Positions 9,021 to 17,475 of a stretch of 64,000 nucleotides of DNA are shown here, in pieces. Position 1 is the first letter of the stretch; every line of letters begins with the position of its first letter. Position numbers and translations under genes: made by a program. The stretch spans positions 2,356,001 to 2,420,000 of the forward strand of contig NZ_VFNL01000001.1 of assembly GCF_006715565.1 (NCBI RefSeq). The letters run 5' to 3'. The notes under the pieces were generated by a model, which saw only the letters and a program-made list of their open reading frames with translations, did no database searches and was not told the origin of the DNA. The DNA comes from Microbacterium sp. SLBN-154 (lineage in GTDB: Bacteria; Actinomycetota; Actinomycetes; Actinomycetales; Microbacteriaceae).

Positions 9021-10109
9021 TCAGCGGCGTTCCCGCGCGGTGTCGACGAGCTCGCCGATGAGCTCGGGGTAGCTCATTCCCGAGGCGATCCAGCACTTGG
9101 GGAACATCGAGATCGGGGTGAACCCCGGCATGGTGTTCAGCTCGTTGACATAGAGACCGTCGGCAGCGAGGAAGAAGTCCACGCGCGCGAGCCCGCGTCC
9201 GCCGACCGCCTCGAAGGCCCGCACCCCGAGTTCCTGGACGGCACGGATCTCGTCGTCCTCCAGCGCGGCGGGGCACACGACCTCGGCTCCGTCGCCGCCG
9301 AGGTACTTGCCCTCGAAGTCGTAGAACTCCCTCGTGGTCAAGACGATCTCGCCAGGCAGCGACGCCCGCGGCGCCGCGCCGCGACGCCCCTCGAGGATCG
9401 CCACCTCGATCTCCCGCCCCACGATGGCCACCTCGATGAGCACCTTGTCGTCCTCGGCGAAGGCCTTCTGCAGCGCGGACGCCAGCTCGGCGTCATCCGC
9501 GACCTTCGACACCCCGACGCTCGACCCCGCCCGTGCGGGCTTGACGAAGACGGGATAGCCCAGCGTCGCGGCCTCGGCGCGCACCGTCTGCTCCTCGCGT
9601 TCCCACCGTGCCGGGGTCACGGTCGCCCACGGCGCCACCGGGATGCCCGCGGCCTGCAGCACGATCTTCATGAAGTGCTTGTCCATGCACAGCGCCGAAT
9701 CCAGCACCCCGCCGCCCGCGTAGGGGAGGTCGAGCGTGTCGAGGAAGCCCTGCACCGTGCCGTCCTCGCCGTGGACGCCGTGGAGGATCGGCAGGACGAC
9801 GTCGACGCCACCGAGATCGTCGACGGTGTCGTCGGAGCGACGGACCCGAAGACGCCGCTCGCCGCCTGCCTCAGGCCACAGGACGCGCGTGCCGTTGTCG
9901 ACGACCTCGGGAAGACGCTCGGCGTCCAGGGCGAAACGATCGGGATCATCCGTCTCGAGGACGAACGCCCCCGACCGGGTGATCCCGACGGGAATCACCC
10001 GGTAGCGGTCACGGTCGATCGCCCGCAGCACTCCCCCCGCCGTGGCGGAGCTGATCGAGTGCTCGCTGGATCGACCGCCAAACAGCACCACCACCGCGGG
10101 CTTGTCCAT
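9021..10109 (-). CDS. ddl: D-alanine--D-alanine ligase
   Basis: A 362-residue ATP-grasp ligase making the D-Ala-D-Ala dipeptide of peptidoglycan. I prefer ATG 10109 (MDKPAVVVLFGGRSSEHS) because AGAGGA lies about 7 nt upstream; an in-frame ATG at 10145 is possible. Visible motifs: the N-terminal GGRSSEH, a glycine-rich ATP loop GSSVGVSKV, the omega-loop GKYLGG whose Lys-Tyr pair marks D-Ala rather than D-Lac specificity, and NELNTMPGFTPISMF near the C-terminus for Mg and substrate binding. Its 5' end lies inside gpsA: the two genes overlap by 101 bp in different frames. Confidence 0.95.
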   Translation of the reverse strand: MDKPAVVVLFGGRSSEHSISSATAGGVLRAIDRDRYRVIPVGITRSGAFVLETDDPDRFALDAERLPEVVDNGTRVLWPEAGGERRLRVRRSDDTVDDLGGVDVVLPILHGVHGEDGTVQGFLDTLDLPYAGGGVLDSALCMDKHFMKIVLQAAGIPVAPWATVTPARWEREEQTVRAEAATLGYPVFVKPARAGSSVGVSKVADDAELASALQKAFAEDDKVLIEVAIVGREIEVAILEGRRGAAPRASLPGEIVLTTREFYDFEGKYLGGDGAEVVCPAALEDDEIRAVQELGVRAFEAVGGRGLARVDFFLAADGLYVNELNTMPGFTPISMFPKCWIASGMSYPELIGELVDTARERR

Positions 10110-11148
10110 TCCTGGTCCTCTCCCCTTGGGGTTCGTCATCGTCATCGGTCGTCAGGTGCGGTGCGATCTCGCGGGGATCCATCGTGCCGTCCAGCACCCG
10201 CTTGACCTGTTCCACGATCGGCATGTCCACATCCGCCTCGCGGGCGAGCTGGAGGATCGGCGCGACCGAGGCCAGACCCTCCGCGGTCTGCTCCATCTGC
10301 TTCACCACGTCCTGGAAGCTGTACCCCTGACCCAGCAGCCGTCCGGCGGTGTTGTTCCGGCTGAGCGGCGACTGGCAGGTGGCGATGAGGTCGCCCAGGC
10401 CTGCCAGTCCCTGCAGCGTCTCGGGGTGCGCGCCCTGGGCAACGGCGAAGTCGGTCATCTCCACCAGGCCGCGCGTGATGATCGACGCCTTGGTGTTCTC
10501 GCCGTATCCGACGCCGTCCACGATCCCGATCGCGACGGCGATGAGGTTCTTCAGCACCCCGCCGAACTCCGTGCCGATGACGTCGGTGTTCACGAACGAC
10601 CGGAAGTAGCCGTTGCGTGCCCGCCGGGCGACGGCGTCGGCGGTCTCCTGGCTGAGTGAGGAGATCACGGCGGCCGTCGGCTGCTCGCGGGCGATCTCGA
10701 GGGCCAGATTGGGTCCGGATGCCACGGCGATGCGGGCCGGGTCGCAGTGCAGCTCCTGCTGGATCACCTGGCTCATCCGCAGCCCGGTCCGCCGCTCGAC
10801 GCCCTTCATGAGCGAGACCACGGGCGCGTCGCTGGACGAGACCAGCGGGCGCACCGCCTTGAGGTTCTCGCGCAGCGCCTGGCTCGGCACCGAGAGGAAG
10901 ATCTGCTCGGCACCGTCCAGCGCCTCGGAGAGGTGCGGAGTGGCCATCATGGCGCGCGGCAGATTGATGCCGGGGAGGTACTGGCTGTTGCGCTTGGCCT
11001 CGTTGATCTCGTGGGCCAGCTCGGGTCGCCGGGCCCACATCATGACGTTCGCACCGCCGTCGGCGAGGATCTTCCCGAACGTGGTGCCCCAGCTCCCGGC
11101 ACCCACGACCGCGACCCGCGGACGATCGGCGTCGTGCCTACGGCTCAA
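10009..11148 (-). CDS. gpsA: Glycerol-3-phosphate dehydrogenase (NAD(P)+)
   Basis: A 379-residue enzyme reducing dihydroxyacetone phosphate to sn-glycerol-3-phosphate for phospholipid synthesis. The Rossmann motif GAGSWGTTFG is near 17-26, the catalytic lysine is in GGVLKNLIAVAIG near 205, and RNNTAGRLLG is near 270. The start is TTG 11148, overlapping plsC by 11 bp, with AAGGAG upstream. The domain should end soon after REIAPHLTTDDD (near residue 340). The remaining 35-40 residues are Arg/Gly-rich, match no family feature and are translated from DNA that also encodes the start of ddl. Either a stop was lost or the sequence contains a frameshift. Confidence 0.92.
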   Translation of the reverse strand: MSRRHDADRPRVAVVGAGSWGTTFGKILADGGANVMMWARRPELAHEINEAKRNSQYLPGINLPRAMMATPHLSEALDGAEQIFLSVPSQALRENLKAVRPLVSSSDAPVVSLMKGVERRTGLRMSQVIQQELHCDPARIAVASGPNLALEIAREQPTAAVISSLSQETADAVARRARNGYFRSFVNTDVIGTEFGGVLKNLIAVAIGIVDGVGYGENTKASIITRGLVEMTDFAVAQGAHPETLQGLAGLGDLIATCQSPLSRNNTAGRLLGQGYSFQDVVKQMEQTAEGLASVAPILQLAREADVDMPIVEQVKRVLDGTMDPREIAPHLTTDDDDEPQGERTRNGQARGGGAVWRSIQRALDQLRHGGGSAAGDRP

Positions 11149-11914
11149 GACGCCCCGTCTCCTTCTGCCCGTGCGCGGACGGGTTCCATCTCTCCGCAGG
11201 CGCGGGCGCGCCCCGCAGGCCCGAGAGCAGTTCGGCGATCCGCCCCATCAGCACGTCGGTCGCCGCGACGAGGGTCGACGGCTGCATCTGGGTGGCGGAG
11301 GAGGCCGAGAGGTCCACCGGCGGGCCGAAGACGACGCGCACACGGCGCCGGAGCGGCCAGAGGCGGAGCTTGCCGTACCGCGGGAGGATCTCCTGCGCTC
11401 CCCAATGAGCCACCGGGATGAGCGGGATGCCGCCGGCCAGAGCCAGGCGCACAGCACCGGTCTTCCCCCGCATCGGCCACATGTCGGGGTCGCGGGTGAG
11501 GGAGCCCTCGGGGTAGACGATCACGCCTCGACCGTGCTCGACGAGCATGCGGGAGCTCTCGATGGTCTGACGCGCACCGCCGGCCGACGAGGAGCGGGCG
11601 ACGGGGACCATTCCGGTCGCCCGGAGGACGGCACCGAACACCGGAACCCGGAACAGGCTCTCCTTCGCCATGAACCGGGGGGCCCGCCCCATCCGCCACA
11701 CCGCGACCGCGACGACCAGCGGATCGATCTCGCTGCAGTGATTGGGGGCGAGCACGTACGCGCCCTCACGCGGAAGGTTCTCGCCGCCCTCGACCTCGAT
11801 GCGGGCGAGCAGTCCCATCGCGGGGACGATGAGGGCGGCGAGCGGCCAGAAGACGCTCGGACGTCGCTTCTCGTCGGCGCCGGAGCCCGGGGCCTTCGGG
11901 TTCGGAGTGCTCAC
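11138..11914 (-). CDS. 1-acyl-sn-glycerol-3-phosphate acyltransferase (PlsC family)
   Basis: A 258-residue membrane-associated acyltransferase that probably makes phosphatidic acid from lysophosphatidic acid. It has one hydrophobic segment near 24-40. The catalytic block is NHCSEID (about 78-84), with FMAKESLFRVP in block II and YPEGSLTRD in block III (about 155). The start is GTG 11914, 4 bp after the murA stop, and the end overlaps gpsA. Co-transcription with gpsA fits, since GpsA supplies the glycerol-3-phosphate backbone. Substrate specificity is inferred from family and context. Confidence 0.88.
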   Translation of the reverse strand: MSTPNPKAPGSGADEKRRPSVFWPLAALIVPAMGLLARIEVEGGENLPREGAYVLAPNHCSEIDPLVVAVAVWRMGRAPRFMAKESLFRVPVFGAVLRATGMVPVARSSSAGGARQTIESSRMLVEHGRGVIVYPEGSLTRDPDMWPMRGKTGAVRLALAGGIPLIPVAHWGAQEILPRYGKLRLWPLRRRVRVVFGPPVDLSASSATQMQPSTLVAATDVLMGRIAELLSGLRGAPAPAERWNPSAHGQKETGRLEP

Positions 11915-11918
11915 CGGG

Positions 11919-13301
11919 TCACCCGATGACGCGGAAGTCGGCGCCGAGGGCGTCGAGCTTGGCGAAGAACTTCTCGTAGCCCCGTCGGATGATTCCGACG
12001 TTGCGCACCGTCGATTCGCCCTCCGCCGCCAGGGCCGCGATCACGTAGCTGTATCCGCCGCGAAGGTCGGGCACCACGACGTCGGCGCCGTGCAGCGGAG
12101 TGGGACCGTTGATGACGGCGGCCTGCTCGAGGGCGCGACGCGGGACGCGTCGTCCCGGCATGTCCAGCCCCTGCGCGTGCACCTGGATGTCGGCGCCCAT
12201 CTTGTTCAGCGCCGCGGTGAACCCCAGCCGGTTCTCGTACACCGTCTCGTGGACGACGGACTGCCCTTCGGCCTGCGTCAGGGCGACGATGAGGGGCTGC
12301 TGCCAATCCGTCATGAACCCCGGGTGGACATCCGTCTCGACCATGACCGGCCGGAGGGCTTCGCCACGGCGGAACCGGATGCCGTCCTCGCGGACGTCGA
12401 AGGATCCGCCCGCCTTGCGGAAGACGTTCAGGAACGTGAGCATCTCCTGCTGCCGGGCGCCGGAGACGAAGATGTCACCGTCCGTGGCCAGAGCCGCGCA
12501 CGCCCACGACGCGGCCTCGTTGCGGTCGAAGATGCACCGGTGGTCGTAGCCGCTGAGGTTCGGGACCCCCTCGATGAGGATGACGCGGTTGGGCTCGTAG
12601 GAGATGATCGCGCCCATCTTCTGCAGCACGGCGATCAGATCCATGATCTCCGGCTCGATCGCGGCATTGCGCAACTCGGTGACGCCGCGAGCGCGGACCG
12701 CCGTGAGGAGCACCTGCTCCGTCGCTCCCACACTCGGATAGGGCAGCTCGATGTTGGCCCCGTGCAGTCCGTCGGGGGCTGACAGACGGATTCCGCTGGG
12801 CAGCTTCTCCACGACGGCGCCGAAATTGCGGAGCGCGTCGAGGTGGAAGTTGATAGGTCGATCTCCGATGCGGCAGCCGCCGAGGTCGGGGATGAACGCC
12901 TGTCCGAGCAGGTGCAGAAGCGGACCGCAGAAGAGGATCGGGATGCGGGACGCGCCGGCGTGGGCGTCGATCTCCTCCATGTGGGCGGACACCGCTTCAC
13001 GGGGGTCGAAATGCAGGGTGCCGGGCTCCTCGCCGTCATCCACGCGCACGCCGTGCGCTTCGAGGAGGGACCGGACGACCTTCACGTCGCTGATGTCGGG
13101 CACATCGCGAAGGACGCTCACACTGTCACCGAGGAGAGCTGCGACCATCGCCTTGGTGGCGAGGTTCTTGGCCCCCTTCACGTCGACCCGTCCGCGCAGC
13201 GGCCGTCCGCCGCGGATGCTGAGGATCTCTCCGGTCGCTTCGGTCACGGCGATCTCCTGCTCCCCCGTGGGGGATCCCGCATCGCTGAGAAGGGTCTTCA
13301 T
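11919..13301 (-). CDS. murA: UDP-N-acetylglucosamine 1-carboxyvinyltransferase
   Basis: A 460-residue enzyme for the first committed step of peptidoglycan synthesis, adding enolpyruvate to UDP-GlcNAc. The N-terminus has the substrate-binding motif DVKGAKN (Lys/Asn pair, about 41-46). The catalytic loop reads PDLGGCRIGDRPINFH, so the nucleophilic cysteine that fosfomycin alkylates is present, not the Asp of naturally resistant forms. The protein is about 40 residues longer than E. coli MurA, mostly as an N-terminal extension; a later start is possible, but GAGGA lies about 8 nt before ATG 13301. It heads a four-gene envelope cluster murA-plsC-gpsA-ddl. Confidence 0.95.
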   Translation of the reverse strand: MKTLLSDAGSPTGEQEIAVTEATGEILSIRGGRPLRGRVDVKGAKNLATKAMVAALLGDSVSVLRDVPDISDVKVVRSLLEAHGVRVDDGEEPGTLHFDPREAVSAHMEEIDAHAGASRIPILFCGPLLHLLGQAFIPDLGGCRIGDRPINFHLDALRNFGAVVEKLPSGIRLSAPDGLHGANIELPYPSVGATEQVLLTAVRARGVTELRNAAIEPEIMDLIAVLQKMGAIISYEPNRVILIEGVPNLSGYDHRCIFDRNEAASWACAALATDGDIFVSGARQQEMLTFLNVFRKAGGSFDVREDGIRFRRGEALRPVMVETDVHPGFMTDWQQPLIVALTQAEGQSVVHETVYENRLGFTAALNKMGADIQVHAQGLDMPGRRVPRRALEQAAVINGPTPLHGADVVVPDLRGGYSYVIAALAAEGESTVRNVGIIRRGYEKFFAKLDALGADFRVIG

Positions 13302-13373
13302 CCGGTCGTCCTCACTTAGGTGTCATCGAGGGTGTGGCGAGGGCTGAACGGCGTCGTGAGCCGTCATCCCGGC

Positions 13374-13994
13374 TTACCGGACGGGAAGTGTCCGTGGGCG
13401 CCACGCCTCCCGGCGGGCCTCGAACTGCGCGATCTGATCTGCGCTGCGCAGCGTGAGCCCGATGTCATCGAGCCCCTCGAGAAGCCGCCACCTAGTGTAA
13501 TCGTCGATCTCGAAAGGCACCTGGAGGGGCGCGGCGCCGCCCTCGGCGGGGTCGACGAGGATCGCGACGCGCTCGACGAGGTCGACGGTCATCGTCAGCC
13601 CCGGCCGCGCGTCGACGGCCTCCCAGATGCGGTGCAGGTCGTCCTCGGAGATCGCCGCCGTCAGCAGACCCTGCTTCCCCGCGTTGCCGCGGAAGATGTC
13701 GGCGAACTTCGGGCTGAGGATCACGGAGAACCCGAAGTCGCGCAGCGCCCAGACGGCGTGCTCACGGCTGGAGCCGGTGCCGAAGTCGGGTCCGGCCACC
13801 AGGATCGAGGCCCCCTGGAACGCCGGCTGATTCAGCACGAAGTCGGGGTCCTGCCGCCAGCTGGCGAAGAGCGCGTCTTCGAAGCCGGTCTTGGTGACGC
13901 GCTTGAGGTACACCGCGGGGATGATCTGGTCGGTGTCGACCGCAGAGCGCTTCAGCGGCGCGACGATGCCGGTGTGGGTCGTGAACTTCTCCAT
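13374..13994 (-). CDS. leuD: 3-isopropylmalate dehydratase small subunit
   Basis: A 206-residue swivel-domain subunit of isopropylmalate isomerase, partner of LeuC. Family motifs: [13 protein letters not shown] near 20, [20 protein letters not shown] near 69 and a GNAGKQGLL loop near 103. It starts 1 bp after the leuC stop, so expression is coupled. A 72-bp gap separates it from murA; I see no strong terminator there. Confidence 0.96.
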   Translation of the reverse strand: MEKFTTHTGIVAPLKRSAVDTDQIIPAVYLKRVTKTGFEDALFASWRQDPDFVLNQPAFQGASILVAGPDFGTGSSREHAVWALRDFGFSVILSPKFADIFRGNAGKQGLLTAAISEDDLHRIWEAVDARPGLTMTVDLVERVAILVDPAEGGAAPLQVPFEIDDYTRWRLLEGLDDIGLTLRSADQIAQFEARREAWRPRTLPVR

Positions 13995-13995
13995 G

Positions 13996-15510
13996 TCAGG
14001 CCTCCGCCCCGGTCAGGGTGTCGAGGCTCGGCGAGTCGAGCCCGCCGTCCGCGTCGTCCAGGTCGCTCGGGCTGGAGAGGGTTCCGCGTACCGCGGTGGC
14101 GGCGGCCACCAGCGGTGAGACGAGGTGGGTTCGTCCCCCCTTCCCCTGCCGGCCCTCGAAATTGCGGTTCGAGGTCGAGGCGCAGCGTTCGCCGGGAGCG
14201 AGCTGGTCGGGGTTCATCCCGAGGCACATCGAACATCCCGCGAAGCGCCATTCCGCGCCGAACGCGGTGAAGATCTCGTGAAGCCCCTCGGCTTCGGCCT
14301 CCAGCCGCACGCGCGCCGAGCCCGGGACCACCATCACCCGGACCCCGTCGGCCTTCTTCCGACCCTTCACGATCGACGCGAAGGCGCGCAGGTCCTCGAT
14401 GCGGCTGTTCGTGCACGATCCCATGAAGACCGCATCGACCGGCACGTCCTTGAGACGCGTGCCGGGCTCGAGCGCCATGTACTCCAGCGCGCGCTCGGCC
14501 GCGGCGCGCTCATTCGGATCGACGAAATCGTCGGGTGAGGGCACGACGTCCGACAGCGATACTCCCTGGCCGGGATTGGTGCCCCAGGTCACGAAGGGCT
14601 CGAGGGCATCCGCGTCGAGGAACACCTCGGCGTCGTAGACCGCGCCCTCGTCGCTGGGGAGCGTCCTCCAGTAGGCGACCGCGTCCTCCCAGTCACGGCC
14701 CTGCGGCGCGTGGGGCTTGTCTTTGACGTACGCGAAGGTCGTCTCGTCGGGCGCGACCATCCCCGCGCGAGCCCCCGCTTCGATGGACATGTTGCAGATC
14801 GTCATCCGCCCCTCCATCGACAGCGACCGGATCGCCGACCCGCGATACTCCAGCACGTATCCCTGGCCGCCGTTGGTGCCGATCTTGGCGATGACCGCGA
14901 GGATGATGTCCTTCGCGGTCACCCCGGGCTTGAGCTCGCCCTCGACGGTGATCGCCATCGTCTTGAAGGGCTTCAGCGGCAGGGTCTGCGTGGCCAGGAC
15001 GTGCTCGACCTCGCTCGTGCCGATCCCGAAGGCCATCGCACCGAAGGCGCCGTGGGTGGAGGTGTGCGAATCTCCGCAGACGACCGTGATCCCGGGCATG
15101 GTGAGACCCAGCTGCGGACCCACGACGTGGACGATCCCCTGCTCCTTGTCGCCGAGGGAGTGGAGCCTGACCCCGAACTCCTCGGCGTTGCGACGCAGCG
15201 TGTCGATCTGGGTGCGGCTGGTGAGGTCGGCGATCGGCTTGTCGATGTCGAGGGTCGGGGTGTTGTGGTCCTCGGTGGCGATCGTGAGATCCCGTCGGCG
15301 GACGGGGCGCCCCTCGGCGCGGAGACCGTCGAACGCCTGCGGGCTGGTGACCTCGTGAACCAGGTGCAGATCGATGTAGATCAGATCCGGCTCGCCGTTC
15401 TGTCCCTTGACCACGACGTGGTCCTCCCACACCTTCTCGGCGAGGGTACGGGGGCGATCGGGGATCGTGACGCCATCGGCGGGCGACGTGTCGATATCGG
15501 ACGTGCTCAT
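13996..15510 (-). CDS. leuC: 3-isopropylmalate dehydratase large subunit
   Basis: A 504-residue aconitase-superfamily subunit that, with LeuD, isomerises 2- to 3-isopropylmalate in leucine synthesis. The three [4Fe-4S] cysteine ligands are in [15 protein letters not shown] and [10 protein letters not shown]. Substrate motifs include [15 protein letters not shown] and [19 protein letters not shown]. The ATG at 15510 follows an AGGAGAA SD (15521-15515). Unlike many actinobacteria, there is no divergent NdgR/LtbR-type IclR gene beside leuC; a short leucine-rich leader ORF lies upstream instead. About 35 residues follow the usual C-terminus. Confidence 0.96.
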   Translation of the reverse strand: MSTSDIDTSPADGVTIPDRPRTLAEKVWEDHVVVKGQNGEPDLIYIDLHLVHEVTSPQAFDGLRAEGRPVRRRDLTIATEDHNTPTLDIDKPIADLTSRTQIDTLRRNAEEFGVRLHSLGDKEQGIVHVVGPQLGLTMPGITVVCGDSHTSTHGAFGAMAFGIGTSEVEHVLATQTLPLKPFKTMAITVEGELKPGVTAKDIILAVIAKIGTNGGQGYVLEYRGSAIRSLSMEGRMTICNMSIEAGARAGMVAPDETTFAYVKDKPHAPQGRDWEDAVAYWRTLPSDEGAVYDAEVFLDADALEPFVTWGTNPGQGVSLSDVVPSPDDFVDPNERAAAERALEYMALEPGTRLKDVPVDAVFMGSCTNSRIEDLRAFASIVKGRKKADGVRVMVVPGSARVRLEAEAEGLHEIFTAFGAEWRFAGCSMCLGMNPDQLAPGERCASTSNRNFEGRQGKGGRTHLVSPLVAAATAVRGTLSSPSDLDDADGGLDSPSLDTLTGAEA

Positions 15511-15514
15511 TGCG

Positions 15515-15521
15515 TTCTCCT
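15515..15521 (-). promoter_or_regulatory. leuC Shine-Dalgarno complementary to leader Leu codons
   Basis: AGGAGAA on the minus strand, 4 nt before the leuC ATG. It is perfectly complementary over 7 nt to TTCTCCT in the leader-peptide Leu codons at 15602-15596, extendable by one G-U pair, so the two could base-pair in the transcript. Confidence 0.45.
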
Positions 15522-15570
15522 CGGGAAGGGGATCAAGCCCGCGACGAACTCCGCGACGAGAGAGGCCTGG

Positions 15571-15618
15571 TTACGAGGTCTCGCCGCGGCCGCTAAGGAG
15601 AAGGCGAGCGATCCGCAC
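15571..15618 (-). CDS. Putative leucine leader peptide of leuCD
   Basis: A 15-residue ORF, MRIARLLLSGRGETS then TAA, starting at GTG 15618 and ending 60 nt before leuC. Three consecutive Leu codons are CTT, CTC, CTT; CTT is rare in DNA this GC-rich. A TACTCT hexamer (15630-15625) lies 6 nt before the GTG, and TTGACC is further upstream at 15656-15651 (20-bp spacing, longer than ideal), so the mRNA would begin at the leader start codon. The end of the ORF can pair with sequence downstream: GCGGCGAGA with TCTCGTCGC, nine pairs including one G-U. Ribosome-mediated attenuation of leucine genes is known in actinobacteria; this instance is my inference. Confidence 0.6.
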   Translation of the reverse strand: MRIARLLLSGRGETS

Positions 15619-15624
15619 CGGGTC

Positions 15625-15656
15625 AGAGTACCACCGGGTGCCGCGCACGCGGTCAA
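15625..15656 (-). promoter_or_regulatory. Putative promoter of leader-leuCD
   Basis: TTGACC (15656-15651) and TACTCT (15630-15625) on the minus strand with a 20-bp spacer and TGG just before the -10. It overlaps the end of terC. Confidence 0.45.
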
Positions 15657-16789
15657 CGTCCGTCATCGCCCGTGGCTGAGCCGTCCCCTCCGGCGTGCGG
15701 TCCCCTCTCCTCGGCCACCGCCGCCGCCGCGGCTTCCGCCGGCGTCCGCCCCGAACCATCGGGGAGGTCGGCGGCGGGCCGGTCCGCGGCATCGGCGGTG
15801 GTGACCGGTACGCCCTCGCGACGGGCGGCGATGAGGCTCGCCACGGTCGCCACCGTCATCGCTGCGACGATCACGCCCAGCGACACCCACGTCGAGATGT
15901 CCGGTGCCCACTCGACGTGCTCGCCGCCGTTGATGAAAGGCAGCTCGTTCTCGTGCAGGGCGTGGAGGAAGAGCTTCACGCCGATGAAGGCGAGGATGAA
16001 GGCGATGCCGTAGTGCAGGTACTTCAGGCGGTCCAGAAGACCGCCGAGAAGGAAGTAGAGCTGGCGCAGCCCCATCAGCGCGAACAGGTTCGCGGTGAAC
16101 ACGATGAACGGGCTCTGGGTGATGCCGAAGATCGCCGGGATCGAGTCGATCGCGAACACCAGATCGGTGAAGCCGATCGCGACGAAGACGAGGATCATCG
16201 GGGTGAAGATCTTCTTGCCGTCGACGACGGTGCGCAGCTTCGAGCCGTCGTACCCGTCGCTGATGTCGATGAAGCGGCGCAGGAAGCGCACGATGCCCGT
16301 TTCGGCCTGCGCATCGTCGTCGTGCTTGCCCGGGAAGGCCTGCCGCCACGCGGTGTAGACCAGGAAGAGGCCGAAGACGTAGAAGATCCAGCTCAGATTC
16401 TCGATCAGCACGGCGCCGAGCATGATGAAGATCGCACGCAGGATCAGCGCGATGATGATGCCCACCATCAGGACCTCCTGCTGATATCGGCGGGGCACCG
16501 AGAATTGGCTCATCAGCAGGACGAAGACGAAGAGATTGTCGACCGAGAGGCTGTACTCCGTCAGCCACCCCGCGACGAACTCGCCCATCGCGTCCCCCGA
16601 GCCGGTGACCAGCAGCAGCACGACGGCGAACACCAGGGCGAGGGCGACATAGAACACCACCCACAGCGTCGCTTCCCTCATCGAGGGGATGTGAGGGCGC
16701 TTGAGGATGATGAGCAGATCCGCGAGGAGAATCAGCGACAGCACGATCAGCGCGGTGATCGCGAACCACGTCGGAATCTCATAGGTCAT
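15653..16789 (-). CDS. TerC family integral membrane protein
   Basis: A 378-residue polytopic membrane protein with about nine hydrophobic segments. Conserved membrane acidic residues of the TerC/Alx family are visible in SVDNLFVFVLL near 78 and VFAIDSIPAIFG near 208. The family includes tellurite-resistance-associated and manganese-exporting members; the substrate is not readable here. ATG 16789 is chosen over the longer frame because it starts directly before the first membrane helix and has TGGAGG just upstream. The C-terminal 50 residues are hydrophilic, Ala/Asp/Gly-rich tail. I saw no manganese riboswitch in the 134-bp upstream gap. Confidence 0.9.
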   Translation of the reverse strand: MTYEIPTWFAITALIVLSLILLADLLIILKRPHIPSMREATLWVVFYVALALVFAVVLLLVTGSGDAMGEFVAGWLTEYSLSVDNLFVFVLLMSQFSVPRRYQQEVLMVGIIIALILRAIFIMLGAVLIENLSWIFYVFGLFLVYTAWRQAFPGKHDDDAQAETGIVRFLRRFIDISDGYDGSKLRTVVDGKKIFTPMILVFVAIGFTDLVFAIDSIPAIFGITQSPFIVFTANLFALMGLRQLYFLLGGLLDRLKYLHYGIAFILAFIGVKLFLHALHENELPFINGGEHVEWAPDISTWVSLGVIVAAMTVATVASLIAARREGVPVTTADAADRPAADLPDGSGRTPAEAAAAAVAEERGPHAGGDGSATGDDGR

Positions 16790-16923
16790 GGGCCTCCACG
16801 ATACTCGCCGGGCCGGGGGCCTCCGAGCGGGTCGCGAGATCGCCGGTGAGACGATCGGGGCGGGCACGACACTCATCAGGTGAGAGACAATGCGGATGCC
16901 GCGCAGCGGCGGAATGGGGAACG

Positions 16924-17475
16924 GTGACCGAGCAGACGGATGCGGCGCTCGTCGCACGGGCCGCGGGCGGGAGTGAGCTCGCCTTCCGGTCGCTTTACCG
17001 CGCGTACGTGCGGCCGGTGTACTGGGTCGCCCACGGACTGCTCCACGACGTCTCGGATGCCGAGGACGTCACCCAGGAGACCTTCCTCGTGGCGTGGCGG
17101 AAGCTCCCGTCGCTGCAGCTCGCAGGCGAGTCCCTGCTCCCGTGGCTGGTGACCGTCTGCCGACTGCAGGCGGCGAACCGGATGCGGCGGCAGCGCCGTG
17201 ACCGGACCCGAGAGGTGCACGGCGACCTGGACGAGACCCTGCCTTCGACGGTCGACGTCGAGCAGCAGATCGTCGATGCCGATCTGGTGGAGCGCATCCT
17301 CGCCGAGGTCGACACCTTGAGCGAGCTCGACCGGGAGATCTTCCGGCTGTGCGCGGCGGAGGGATACGGCTACCAGGCGGCCGCCGACCAGCTCGGCGTC
17401 GGCCACGGCGTCGTCCGCAATCGTCTCTCCCGCATCCGCACCCGCGTGCGGACCGCCCTGAAGGAGAGCACATGA
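16924..17475 (+). CDS. ECF-type RNA polymerase sigma factor
   Basis: A 183-residue extracytoplasmic-function sigma factor. Region 2 spans about 12-75, with the core-binding and -10 recognition stretch DAEDVTQETFLVAWRKL near 42-58. Region 4 spans about 120-180, with an HTH around YGYQAAADQLGVGHGVVRNRLSRIR. There is no extra C-terminal domain. The GTG at 16924 follows GGGGAACG. The stop overlaps the ATG of the DUF4349 gene by 4 bp (ATGA), so the two are co-translated, as is usual for a sigma factor and its anti-sigma. Confidence 0.9.
   Translation: MTEQTDAALVARAAGGSELAFRSLYRAYVRPVYWVAHGLLHDVSDAEDVTQETFLVAWRKLPSLQLAGESLLPWLVTVCRLQAANRMRRQRRDRTREVHGDLDETLPSTVDVEQQIVDADLVERILAEVDTLSELDREIFRLCAAEGYGYQAAADQLGVGHGVVRNRLSRIRTRVRTALKEST

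Noticed and set aside
12769..12830. Natural fosfomycin resistance through MurA
   Set aside because: The catalytic loop retains Cys in GGCRIG, so the target-site resistance type is not present.
16790..16923. Manganese (yybP-ykoY) riboswitch before terC
   Set aside because: Such elements often precede terC genes, but I cannot find the conserved loop sequences in this gap.
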